Shown: positions 41,705 through 59,284 of the stretch, piece by piece
Layout: every line of letters starts with the position of its first letter
How positions within the stretch are numbered: the stretch's first letter is position 1
Assembly (NCBI RefSeq): GCF_030867145.1
Contig: NC_134443.1
Location: forward strand, 1,984,001 to 2,048,000
DNA: 64,000 bases
Source of the DNA: Opisthocomus hoazin
Lineage: Eukaryota; Chordata; Aves; Opisthocomiformes; Opisthocomidae
Reading direction: 5' to 3'
Translations under genes and position numbers: made by a program
The notes under the pieces: model-generated
The model's database searches: none
Seen by the model: the letters and a program-made list of their open reading frames with translations, nothing else
What the model was told of the DNA's origin: nothing

Positions 41705-43386
41705 ACATCTCCCACGCCCCCTCTTCTCCTCCTTGCCAGGGAGGAAGCACCACCTCCGCCTTCCCGGGCCGCAGGAAGCTGGCAGAGAAGCACCCAGGGC
41801 AGCAATGTGGGGCACAGCCCTCGCAGGGAAGGGGCACCCCCACGCCCCAGCCCTCACGGAGCCTCAACGGGGCGTCGCAGCCGGCAGCCCCTGCTGCTGC
41901 CCGTCCCCTTGCACCCGGCCCACGCTCCTCCGTACCCCCAAATGCCTCTCCGCCCCTTCCCATGTCCCTGCTCCCACTGCATCCACCGGCTCCGCAGCCG
42001 CAGCCCGACCCACACAGCCCATTTCCACCCACAGCACCCAACCCTCGCCCGCACACCAGATTTCTCTCCCTGCCTCCTGATTGAAGAATTTGCTGATCTA
42101 GCAGGCCTTCAGCGGCACAATGTGCAAACGCCAGCCCCACTGCGTTTCTGGAGCAGCAGCCGCTGTGCCAGGGACAAGAGCCCGGTACCAACCTGACGGG
42201 AAGGAGCTTCTGGATGGAGCGGAGAGGGAGGAAAAGAGGGAAAAAAAGGGGGGAAGGGACAGAGAGTGGTCTCAGGTTTCACGTGCAGGCGAGGGGGAAA
42301 ACGATAGAAAGGCAGGCTGGTTAAACAAGAACCAGCAACACGTCCTACTCCCAGCATGACATCACGAGGTCAGGGCTCAGCGGGGACGGCTGCAGTGGGA
42401 GGGGAGGCTCGGAGGGAAAAGAAGAGAGAGAAACAAGTGACATCACCCAGCCCCAAACTCCTCCGTGCCCTGGCGCTTCGGGAGGGCGGCTCGGGGGATG
42501 GCGATGGTCCAGCGGCGACCGGGGCAGCGCGGCAGGCGGTGGCGATGCGAGCCGGGGGTCCCTCCTCGCCGCCTTGTCCCCCAGCGCAGCGGCTGACGGC
42601 CGGTGCAGCCCCCCCTTCCCGGCCACCTGCCAGCGCCGCGATCCAGAAACTGCACGGCTCGGCCTCCCGGCCGCTGCCACCCGCTCGGCAGGGCAGGGTG
42701 CGCAGGGACGGGGCTGCACGGAGCAGCAGCGACTGCGGGGTGCCCGGGCAGCGCTGGCATCCTCCCCTCCGCTCGGAACCCAAAGCAAAACCCTCCATCT
42801 CCCCGGAGAGGCTCTTCCCCCTCTCCAGGAACGTGTCCTGGCCCCTTCCAGGGAGCTCTGGGACATGGAGGGGTCTGCACGCGCTGAAGCAGCAGCCTCC
42901 GCGGTCCCCTGAGCTCGGCGGGACCGGGACCCACCACGCAGGGGAGAAGGGGGCCAGAATCCCTGCGTTCACCGTTTGTACGACGAGAGCAGCCCAAGGA
43001 CGCTGTGGGGCTTTGCAATGCGTCAAGAACCACACAGGAGAGACGTTAGAGAGAGCAAGTCCATCCGACGGGGGAGCGCAGGCCATCCCTGCGGCCCCTC
43101 TGAAGGACGGAGCGAGGCAGAAGGTGTGGGGCCTCTGCTTTTTCACGACCTCGCAGAGGGGGAAAGGTCCGAGTCAAACCCCAGCAGCACCGAGAGGCCC
43201 CAGCTGACCGGACCCCCCCTTTCTTCCCCTTAACGGGGCTGCAGAAGCTGCAACAGCTCGGGCAGAAGCAGGCACCGGGGAGGTCAGCTCCTGACAAAGC
43301 GAGGCAGCGCCTGGCGAGTTTCCTAAGCCGTCGTCTCCACGCCAAACCCCCCGAGCTGCTCCTGCTCAGAGGGAAATGCGCACACC

Positions 43387-43444
43387 AGACCTCAGGTTCC
43401 CGGCTGTGGGAGCTCAGACCTCAGGTTCCCGGCTGTGGGAGCTC
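43387..43444. repeat. Exact 29-bp tandem duplication
   Basis: The unit beginning AGACCTCAGGTTCCCGG occurs twice without a mismatch (43387-43415 and 43416-43444). Confidence 0.9.
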
Positions 43445-43581
43445 AGTTCCCCATTTTCCAGCAGGGAAGCTGCAGTCTGCAGCCCGACACCCACTCGGAC
43501 CCAAGGAGAAACCCTCTGCCGGGTGCCAGGCTCAAAGCACGTGGGAAAAGAGCACCTACGGGAGGTCTAAAGACCAGCCAT

Positions 43582-43945
43582 CATGGAATCATAGAAAGGT
43601 TTGGGTCGGAAGGGACCCCCAGAGGTCACCTAGTCCAACCCCCTCGCAGCGAGCAGGGACACCGCTAACGAGATCAGGGTGCTCAGAGCCCTGTCCAACC
43701 TGGTCTGGAAGGTTTCCAGGGATGGGGCCTCCACCACCTCTCTGGGCAACCCGTTCCAGCGTTTCACCACCCTCATTGGAGAGAATTTCTTCCTTATGTC
43801 CAGCCTAAACCTACCCTGTTTTAGTTTAAAACCATTACCCCTCGTCCTGTCGCTGCTGTCTCTACTAAACAGATTGTCCCCATCTTTCCTATAGGTTCCC
43901 TTTAAGTACTGAAACGCTGCAAGATCTCCAGTCTAAACACCAGAT
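43582..43945 (-). mobile_element. CR1 LINE fragment
   Basis: The left end has ATTCTATG-like octamer remains (minus strand) followed by the CR1 consensus: TTTGGGTCGGAAGGGACC, CTAGTCCAACC, a TCTCTGGGCAACC block and the AATTTCTTCCTTATGTC block. The coding frame is broken, so this is an older copy. Confidence 0.9.
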
Positions 43946-46290
43946 CTCCCCAGTTTAGCAACCCAGAGCTGACCGAGACCACCCAACAGCGCAAGCAGCA
44001 GAGCAGGAACGGGCGCTCCAGGTCCTTCCCGGGCAGCCCTTCCCTCTCCCGGCCGGAGGCACCAGCAGGTCCTGCCGGATCGCCGAGGTGCGAGGCCCGT
44101 TCCTCGCTCGGGAGCAAACCTCAGCCTCATTTCTCGCAGGATCCGGGCCGCCCTCCCGCCAGCCGGGCCTCCTCCTGCCACGTCCAGCTCTTTGTTCAGC
44201 TCTTCGCCAGCGTTACTGCCAGCCAGCCGCATCGCCTTCTCCAAACGCCCAGCTCCGCTTCACTTCCCGAGGGCGCGGAGGAGAGGTGTTTGCTTCAGGC
44301 TTTCCAAAACAGAGCTCGCTCCTCCTGGTTCCAACCAAACAAGGAAAGCATCACCCCTGAGAGAGGCGTTTTCAGCACACGCTCAGCAGGGAAAACGCTG
44401 CTGGAGGGGCAGCTGGCGGGGGCCTGAGCCATTAAGGCCTCGGCACGGCAAAGCGCAGAATGCCACCGGTGCAAAATCCAGGCGCTCAGCACCTCTGGGA
44501 ACAAAGTCTGCACCGAGAAACACCCTCGTGCTCAGCGCGCGACGGCCTCCCCCTCCCCAGGGCTCCGTCTCAGCAGCAAAGAAACTCGGCCGTGCCGGGA
44601 GGGCAGGGCTTATCTGCTCGCACGGCCCAGGCACCGTGCGCCCACACAACGGCCGTGCCCCCGCGCAGGCGCCGGGTCGGGGGGGTTGGGGTGCCCAGAG
44701 CGGCTTTCGCAGCACCCCTGCGCGTTTCCAGCTGCAGAGGCTGGACCCAGAAGCAGCCGTGGCTGCAGGATTTAAGGGGAAGACGAGAGGCAATGCTGCC
44801 CGGACCTCGGCAGAGTTTGCCCCAGCAGGTGCCCACGCCCCATCGCAAGGCCAAAAGGCGTGATTCCACCCAGATTTCACCTCAGCCCGTCCCAGCGCCT
44901 GGCCTATTCCCAGCAGCTGTTACCAAGGTGGGGAAGAACGGCCCCGCTGTCCTGGCTTCAAGGGAGGAAGCCAGGCTGGTTCTGCAGCCTCCAAACACCA
45001 ACACGGGCTCAGCTCGGACAGCTGATGCTCACAGCCGGCCCGACGGCTACTCGCTTCCAGCCTGTCCTCTCCAACACCTCCAGCCGCACAAATTCAGCTT
45101 CTGCTGGAACAAAACGCGCCTTCGGCACGGGGGCTGCTCTGAGATACCCTTCTCCTCAGCTGCTTCTCCATTTCCAGGGAGCTCTGGCAGGGTCCCTCTC
45201 TGCTCACGCCCTTCGAGGCCACGCTGCCCGGCATGGGCGGTTTCAGCAGGGTCTGCTGCGGCAGGTCCCCTCGCTCCAGCGGATAACCAGCCTGCGAGCG
45301 GCGAGTGGCGCGGCCACAAACCCCAGCAGACCTGGCTTGGTAGCACAGCCCGGATGAGACACAAGAAGGCGGCACGGTGGGCAGCTCTCGCCGAGCCTGG
45401 CTGTCAGCTCACTGATGGCCGGGGACAGAACGGTCACTTTAAGGCACTTCAAGAGTTTAATTATTAATTTTTCCCAAGGAAATCTACTGCCTCTCCTTGC
45501 CCCAAGCAGGGGCTGTGCCCTGCTCCTGACCTGCCGTGGAAAGCCCTCCGCCTGTCTGTCCTTCCTTCCTTCCTCCCCCTTTCCTTTCTTCTTTGCTTCT
45601 CGCACATGAAAAGGCTCCCGGGAGGTACCAGGCGGGCAGCAGCGCTCTGCCAGGGCGCTCGATCGGCCATCTGAAACCCTCAGCTTTGTTCTCCTGCTCG
45701 GCGGCAGCGGGGGATCAGGACTCCAGCCATTATGCGCGTGTTTCCTGCTCCTTTGTGCTCGGCTCAGCCGTCCCTCCGCATTAACATCCCAACAGGCCGC
45801 ACGTCCAGCCCTGAGCCGGGCATCTGCCCCGGGGCATCCCCCTGGGGCTGGGCATTGTCCCCCAGGCCCAGGCATCCCCCCCCACCCGCCACCCCTTCCT
45901 CCCCGCAGATCCAGCCACCGGGCCTGGCACGGGAGCCGAGCGAGCCGGACGCTTCCGCGGGTCAAGCGGGAGCAGCGGAGAAACGCCGGGCGCTGGCAGG
46001 GGTTCTCGGCAGGGCCCCTCGGCAGGGCCCCGGCAGCCCCATCGCCTGCGGCGCTCCCGCCTGGCGTGGCAAAGCCGCCCCTGGGCCAGGAGCAGGGCCG
46101 CGGCCGGACGCCTGCCCGGGGCGAACAGGCAGGCCCGTCACATCCTCGGGCTGGAACAAGCACGTCGATGGCTGCCGCGGCTGCTCCGCTCTGCAGAGCA
46201 AACGCAGACCCGCGGCCGGCGAACGCCGGGGCTGAGCCGGCTGGCGAGCTGCGTGCCTGCACAGGTCAGCCAGCACCGCTCCGGTGCAGC

Positions 46291-46326
46291 TCGAGCAGCA
46301 GCAGGAGGAGGAGGAGGAGGAGCAGC
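46291..46326 (+). repeat. (AGC)n/(AGG)n trinucleotide microsatellite
   Basis: A few AGC units are followed by about six AGG units and another AGC pair. Confidence 0.7.
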
Positions 46327-49300
46327 GCTGCTTGAAAACCCCCTCCTGGCTCCATTTCCTACGGGAGCGCGGGCGGCAGAGCTGGTGACAGCGCCAGGCC
46401 CGGCGCTGGCACCGCAGCTGCACCGAGCGGCTAAGTCGGTGCGGCAAAGCACTCCAGCCGCGTCCGCCAGCACGGCAACGCAAACACGGCTCGCTCGGGT
46501 GCCTGCGGCCGTGTCAGCGAGGAGCAATCGTCCAACAGAACAGGCCCTGGTGACGCAAACCCCAGCCTCCAAACGCGGAGCCGAGGCCGTCCCTGCGCCC
46601 GGAGGCTCTGCTGGCAGCGCTCCCGGGGCGAAAGCCGTGGGAGGGGGAGCACGGAACAGCAAAACCCTACCCCAGACCAATCAACAAGGCCAGCAACTGC
46701 AAAAAAGTGGAGTTATTTTGCGTTGGCACGACTGATTTTGGCGAGGCGGTAGGTATCTGTCTCCGTACGTACATGACACACGCTGTCTCTGTGCGACCGG
46801 GCTCGCCAGCGACGAACAAGGCGCCCGTGTTCCCCGAGCACCCGACGCAGCCCAGCCCCGCTCCGCCGGGGACGCAGACCTGTGCCCAGCAGCGGTATCT
46901 CCCCTCCTTCTTCAGCGCTGCCTCCCACTGCACCGCACCTCCATCATCCCCGCTTCGAAACTGAGTGAGAAAACACAAAGTTCCCGCTCGCCGCACCCCG
47001 GCTGCGGCCCGCCCGCGGCCTCGGACCCCACGGAGGTCTGAAGGCGGAGGCTGGATTACCTGCTGCAGGACGGGCACGGGTAGCTCTCGGGTTTAGCCCT
47101 GTGCAGACATCCCCAGAAAAAACCCAAAAACCCCACGTTATTCTCTGCAGCTCATCAACCCCCCCAGAGAAGGGAGCGGCATCCGGCCGCCCCGGCCGCC
47201 CCAGCGTCTCCAGCACCACCTCTCATCCGGATCTCCCTCCGACGCGTCGGGGGGCAGAGAAACAGGCGAGCGCAACATTCACGGTGAAATAAAAAGACAG
47301 GGCTGGTGTCAGACCCAGCGCCGGCAGCTGTCGCCACCGAAACACCAATTTTATCTTTCCACAGGTCTTGCGACAGCAGCGAGTCTTTCCAAGCCAGAGG
47401 GGAATCCGAAGCGAAGGGCGGGGGGAGGAGACGGGCTCTCCCCAAGCCGCAGCACACACAGATTCCCCCTGCCGGGATAGGAATAGCTTCCTCACGGATT
47501 TCACGGAAACCAAGGAAAAAAGGCGCTTCGGCAGGGAACGGAGCAGGGAACTCCGCTCCCCCGCGTCCGGTGCGACCCCACGGAGAGGAGCCTGGCGGCC
47601 CCGTCCGGCCCCCGAGCCCCAGCCCGGCACGGAGCACGGCTGCCAGGCAGGGCCGCCGCGTCCCGACCGGAGGCCGGCTGCGGATTAAATCCCCATACGC
47701 TCACCAGAATTAAGTCCCTACCATCTGCTAACTTCTGGAGGTATCAACACAAACAAGCGGTGGACGAGATCCAGAAATCCCAACGATTTGGCCGGCCTGA
47801 AAAATGAAGTTTTTTAACACTGGCAGGGGTTTTTGTAGCCGCGATCGGCATCAAGCAGCCTCAGCACCAACACGGGGAGGTTTCTGCTCCCAGGTTTACC
47901 AGTATGACCAGGATCCACGCTGGTGTACGTGGACAAGGGCAGACATTTTGCGGAAGAATGACCAGGATCTCCCCAGGCGCTGAGCCCGGCGACGCTCCCC
48001 TCAGCCCGGATCCCTTCCACGTTGCGACGTGCCGTTACCGGCGACCTCCATCCCGGGGGGGTGCGTCCTATTTCATCACGCTGGGTTTTACAAACTCAGC
48101 CAGGCCACCCCGTTTATTCTGGCGGTATAAACAGAGTCTGCCACGTCGGGTGCCAAAAGGAAGGGAACACGGAGTTCCCCCGCTCCCGTCACACGCTACG
48201 ACGGCCCCGCACCACGACCGCGCTCGCTCGCTACGGGCGCGTTATTATCTTTGTAGTCCCCAGATGTGCGCTTGGGTACTCAACAGTACAAATACATTAA
48301 AGCCCTAGAAAATACCTTGCAGGGGGCAATCGCGCGTCAGCAAGGGGGATTAGAGCCCGGAGAACCTAATCGGGGCGGAATAAACCCAGCAAACCAGAGA
48401 CAGGCGCGATGCCTGCCAGACGCCGAGCGCTTCGGGTGCTGTTGGTACTCCTGCTCATCCCCGGAGATCCCCAGCTGCCCCCACACCGGCACCGTCCCTC
48501 CAACGCCGCAGCCTCGCGTCTCTGCACGGTCCCACCGGTTCAGCGTGGTCCCTGCGGGGAGCCAGGACCCCCTCGCACAGACCAGGCGGCAGGACCGACA
48601 CCAGGAGGGAAAGCGCTGGCAGAGCTCGCTGGTCCTCCTGCCGCTCCCGACCAGGAAAACTTGGGAGGAGAAAGCCTTGGGGAAGCCCCTCTGCCTGTGC
48701 TCCCACCTCTGCTAACGCCAGCATGGCCAGATGTGGGGCGACACGGTTCTGTCCCCCTCAGACGCACTAAAAATCCGTCCTTCGAGGCGGCTGCTTCCAC
48801 AAACCAGGCTCGGTGCCGAACGCACTGCTTGAAACCCCAGCATGGAGGCTGCCAAACCTCCCTGCTCAGCTTCCAGGGAAGGCTCCTTGAATTAAACTAA
48901 TTGTGGGAAGGTAATCGCAGCACCAAGGGCTGCCGTTACCCGATGACACGCAGCCGCCAGCAGCGAGGAATTCAGGGACTTCACAGGGGCCAAGACCGAG
49001 AAACGGGAGGAGAAGAGAGAAAAGAAACGGGGTTTGAAAGAAAACAACGTGTTCTCACAGCCAAGCCCCTCTCCCTCTCCCACACCAAAAGCCAGAAGGC
49101 TCTTCAGGCAGTGGCCGAGTCCCACCAGAAATGGTCCTATGGAATGTCTGACTTCCCTGCAAGGCCCACTCCCTGCCCCTCCGCCTCCTCGTCCTCTGGA
49201 CTCCAGCAAACACCCCCAGCAGGGCCCCCTCGCTGCCTGCAGCCCCAAAGCAGGCCAGAGCCCCCCGACCCTCACCGGCACCTCGAGAAGCGGCAGCAAG

Positions 49301-50727
49301 ATCCTGCCGTTCATCTTCACTATTCCCCGTGTCCTTCCCGCAGGAGGTCGGGGGGACCCAGACCGCAGTGCAGGACGGTGCCGACCTCCCCGCGAGCCTT
49401 CTCCCACACCTGGAACCACACCGGGCCCTCCCAGAGCCCCCCGAGCCCTCCCAGCCAGCCCCAAAGAGGCAGGCAGCTGTTACAGGACCCCCTCTTTCCT
49501 CCACCACCACACAGGCTGCAGCACCGAGGCTGCAACAGGATCCTCTCCACCCCTCCCGCGTCCCCTTCCCCTCCCAAATGTGGTGTAACTGGGAGCTTCC
49601 CCCCTCCCAAAACCCCGCGCCGTCCGGCAGCCGCAGCACCGCTCATCCCAGCACGGCGGGGTGGGAGACGAGACCCCCGCGCCCCGCTCTCGAACTCCGT
49701 CCTGGGGACGGCGGTACCTGAGGACACCCAAGCAGAGCTCAACGGCCCAGAGCCCGAGCGGGTTCTGGTTCACACGGCCGCTCCTCGCACTGGAGGGGCG
49801 AGAAACTCCCCCCGGGAACCGGAGCCCCCAAACCAGGCACCACCTCTCGGCAAGGGACCTTACGGCTGAGAAGGGGGGGACCCCTGCCAGCCCCTCTCGG
49901 GGCTCCGGGCTGGAGGGGGAAGGCCGCGCCCCCTCCTCAGCCCCCCCGGGCAGGGAGGGGGACGGGGCTCAGGCCCGGGAGCTCTGGAAGGGGCTGACAA
50001 CGTTCCCGGAGCGGGAGCCGGGACCAGGCCGCGCCAGGAGCTGAGGGGTCCGTGAGCAGCCCCCGCGCCCCCCCCCGAGCCCCCCCAGCAGCGGGGGGCC
50101 TCATCCCGCCCCAACTCCCGGGGGGCACGGCCAGAGGGAAGGAGGGGTCCCCTTCCCAGCGATGCCGGGGGGCACAGGGCCAGGTGTCCCCGGGAGATGC
50201 GGGGGGGCACTGCCAGCCCCCCGCCGCCGGGGAGGGAGGGGGACGCGGTCGGGCGCCCCGGAGACAGCGCCGAGGGGAGGCAGGGCCAGGGCCCCCCCCT
50301 TCAACCCCGCAGGCCTGGGGGCAGCGACGAGCTCGGCCCCCCCAGCAGCCGCGGCCGCTCCCCACCCCATGCCCACAGGCCCGTGCGGCCCCCCCCGCCC
50401 GAAGGGGCCGGCGCGGGGTGCCCGTTAGGCTGCTCGCCCCCCCCCGCACCCCGATCTCACCGGGAGGGCGGGGGCGAACGGCAGAGGAGGCGAACGGGGA
50501 GCGGGCGGCCGTGACCCCCCCCCCATCCCTGGCCCCGCGGGGGAAGGGGGCGCCCCTGGCCCTCCCCACCCCCCCACCGCGGTCTCGAAGAGCGAGACGG
50601 GCCGGGCCGGCACCTCCCCGCAGGCCTCCCCGCCCCGCGGGCCTCCCCGCCCCCGCACACCCCAGGCCTCGGTCCCCCCCCGCGCGCCCGGGGCCGCGAG
50701 AGGCCGGGGGTCCCGCCGGGGCGGTAC

Positions 50728-50850
50728 CTGCTGCTGCTGCTGCGGGCGGGGGGCGGCCGGCTCCGGCCCAGGCCCCTCCGCGGCGGCCGCTTCTCCTCAG
50801 CCACTTCCTGCTTGGCTCGCGCCCCCCGCCCTCCGCCGCCGGCCGCTCGC
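50728..50850 (-). other. ZNF687: Probable untranslated first exon of ZNF687
   Basis: On the minus strand a CpG-dense stretch containing an ETS-type CAGGAAGTGG (50810-50801) ends in five CAG triplets directly before donor GTACCG at 50727. Its position and orientation fit the ZNF687 5' end, with no other minus-strand gene start between PSMD4 and ZNF687. The upstream boundary is unknown. Confidence 0.45.
50801..50810 (-). promoter_or_regulatory. ETS/GABP-type site CAGGAAGTGG
   Basis: A consensus ETS core inside the GC-rich ZNF687 promoter region; such sites commonly mark CpG-island transcription starts. Confidence 0.4.
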
Positions 50851-50883
50851 GCGCCGCTCTCCCGCCCCCACTCGCGCCGCGCC

Positions 50884-51691
50884 ATTGGCGGCGCCGCCCG
50901 CCACTCGCCGCTGCGCGCATCGCGATTGGCCAGCTCCGCCGTCGCTCGCGGGGGGTCGCGGCCGTTCGCACTCGCCGTTGGAGGAGCGGACGACAACTGC
51001 GTAGCTGGAGCCCGCCTCCCGCAGGGTGTGCTCATTGGGGGAAGGCGGTGCCGTTCAAAGGATGGTCCCCGCCCACCCCGCTTCCTATTGGTGGTTGCGG
51101 CTCGGTCGCCCACGGCTCAGCCGCGCTGCTTATTGGCTGGAGGCTTTATTCATCTATCCAGCCGGCCTCCTCCCACTTTCCATTGGTCAAACGAGGCTGT
51201 CCTTCAAGCACGAGTTCTCGCAGCTATTTGGCCACATGGAACGTCCATCAGGGCGTCTCCCAGCTGTTGTTTTCCTATTGAGCGAGAGACCTGTCGCTCA
51301 ACTCCAGGGCCCGCCTTTTCTCCAGTCCCATTGGCTGGAATCTCTCAGAAGTGGTTCAATCATTTTCTCCCATTTGCTGGCACTGAGTGACAGTGAGGGG
51401 GATGGGAGCCTGCCACGCCCAGTTCTGGCTAGCACGTGATGCACAAGGCTCAGCCCCGTTGGTGAAGAGCCCTGTCACTCAGGCACGCCCCTGCCTCTTT
51501 GCTCCCTCATTGGCTGGCCCGCCCACCCGCCATGACATTGCCACACCACCCATTGAACCGTCTAGCTGCCATTCAACACAAAATCCCGCCCTCCCCGGCC
51601 CTCATCACCACCCCATTGGCCACCTCCCCAGCCCCCTGAACTGACAACATCCACACCACCCCCTCGCTGATTGGCTGACTCCTCTGCCAAT
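50884..51691. promoter_or_regulatory. Array of CCAAT boxes (ATTGG orientation)
   Basis: ATTGG occurs at 50884, 50925, 51034, 51087, 51132, 51182, 51330, 51509, 51615 and 51670, and CCAAT at 51687. Near matches (ATTGA) occur at 51277 and 51552. Several share ATTGGCTGG. Ten of the eleven exact boxes have the same orientation. Gaps cluster around 41-63 bp or about twice that. NF-Y is the expected ligand; the array lies just upstream of the ZNF687 start. Confidence 0.7.
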
Positions 51692-51822
51692 CAGCCACCA
51701 AGGCCAACCCTCTTCAGCCTCACTGTAAACATGCTACGGGTGGTAGAAAGGTACGCAGTGGGCGGGGCTTGGGTAGCCATGCCCCGCCCCCAGACACGTG
51801 TGCACGGGGAGCACAAGGGAGA

Positions 51823-51985
51823 CCCGGGCCCAGTTCCCCCCGGTACAGGGGAGCGCCAGGGCCCAGCGGTCCCCCCCCAGTGCAGGGGAGAGCGGGGCCC
51901 AGTTCCCTGCACTACAGGGGAGAGGGCAACCCAGTATCCCCAGTACCAGGGAAGAGCCAGGCCCAGCAGCCCCAGCGCGGGGGCA
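51823..51985. repeat. Minisatellite, about 38-bp unit, 4-5 copies
   Basis: Imperfect units built on GGCCCAGTTCCCC followed by GTACAGGGGAGAG recur, separated by about 35-40 bp. Confidence 0.75.
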
Positions 51986-52029
51986 GCAGAGGCCGCGGGG
52001 GGCCGGGGCTGGGCCCCACTGAGGCGCAG

Positions 52030-52142
52030 GACAGCGGCCCCCGGGAAAGCCTTTATTGCCCCCTGGCAGCCGCGGGCGCTGCTCGGCCCCAGCCCCACCA
52101 CCTCACCCCGGGGTGGGCGGCAGCGACCCCCGCCCAGCGCCC
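52030..52142 (-). other. PSMD4: PSMD4 3' UTR
   Basis: A short untranslated tail lies between the TGA and the single canonical poly(A) signal. Confidence 0.8.
52052..52057 (-). terminator. PSMD4: PSMD4 poly(A) signal AATAAA
   Basis: The minus strand reads GGCAATAAAGGC, 86 nt after the stop codon; cleavage is expected near 52030. Confidence 0.85.
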
Positions 52143-58991
<6,849 letters not shown>

Positions 58992-59042
58992 CTTGCCTCC
59001 TTCCCTCACGACCGGCCCGGATCCCACCAAACAAGGCGCCCG

Positions 59043-59070
59043 CCGATTGGCTCCGCGCTACCAGCCAATC
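59043..59070. promoter_or_regulatory. Facing pair of CCAAT boxes
   Basis: GATTGGCT and its exact reverse complement AGCCAATC are separated by 12 bp, forming an inverted pair expected to bind NF-Y. Confidence 0.65.
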
Positions 59071-59110
59071 GCCGCTCCCCGTCTGGCGAGGTGAGGAGCG
59101 GCGGCCGCGG

Positions 59111-59130
59111 GGCACGCTGGGAGTTGTAGT
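59111..59130 (-). promoter_or_regulatory. ZNF143/Staf (SBS) element
   Basis: The minus strand reads ACTACAACTCCCAGCGTG, very close to the known ACTACAATTCCCAGMATG consensus found in many housekeeping promoters. Confidence 0.75.
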
Positions 59131-59284
59131 CCTGGCAGGGCTGTAATGGCGGCTGCAGCGCCAGGCCCACCAGGCCCAGAGACGCCCCCCCGCAACCCGT
59201 CCCCTCCCTCCGCCGGTTCCAGAAGGAACGAGGCCCTCCCCCCGCTCCCCGCGACCCCCGGACAGAGCAGGCAGGCGGGCGGTG

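Larger units (their letters stand above)
31510..50727 (-). other. ZNF687: Probable ZNF687 first intron, 19.2 kb
   Basis: The segment joins the acceptor before the coding start to a donor after a GC-rich untranslated exon. It holds two CR1 copies, GC-rich blocks (for example 32540-32870, 39040-39560 and 49800-50720), a + strand AATAAA at 33268-33273, a minus-strand AATAAA at 41643-41648 with a hairpin, a 29-bp duplication and an AGG microsatellite. No protein-coding exon was recognised; a noncoding RNA is possible. Confidence 0.55.

Noticed and set aside
46253-46735. Trinucleotide-containing open frame in ZNF687 intron 1
   Set aside because: The AGG/AGC microsatellite gives low-complexity peptide only.
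48892-49869. Pro/Ser-rich open frames on both strands near 49 kb
   Set aside because: Both strands are open in several frames at once, typical of C-rich sequence; no motif or splice-bounded exon.
50052-51281. 409-residue open frame over the ZNF687 promoter
   Set aside because: Arg/Pro/Gly-rich translation of a CpG island and the CCAAT array; no domain.
51721-52030. Possible extra exon of PSMD4 or ZNF687 between the two genes
   Set aside because: The stretch is mostly minisatellite; both genes are complete without it and no conserved peptide is encoded.
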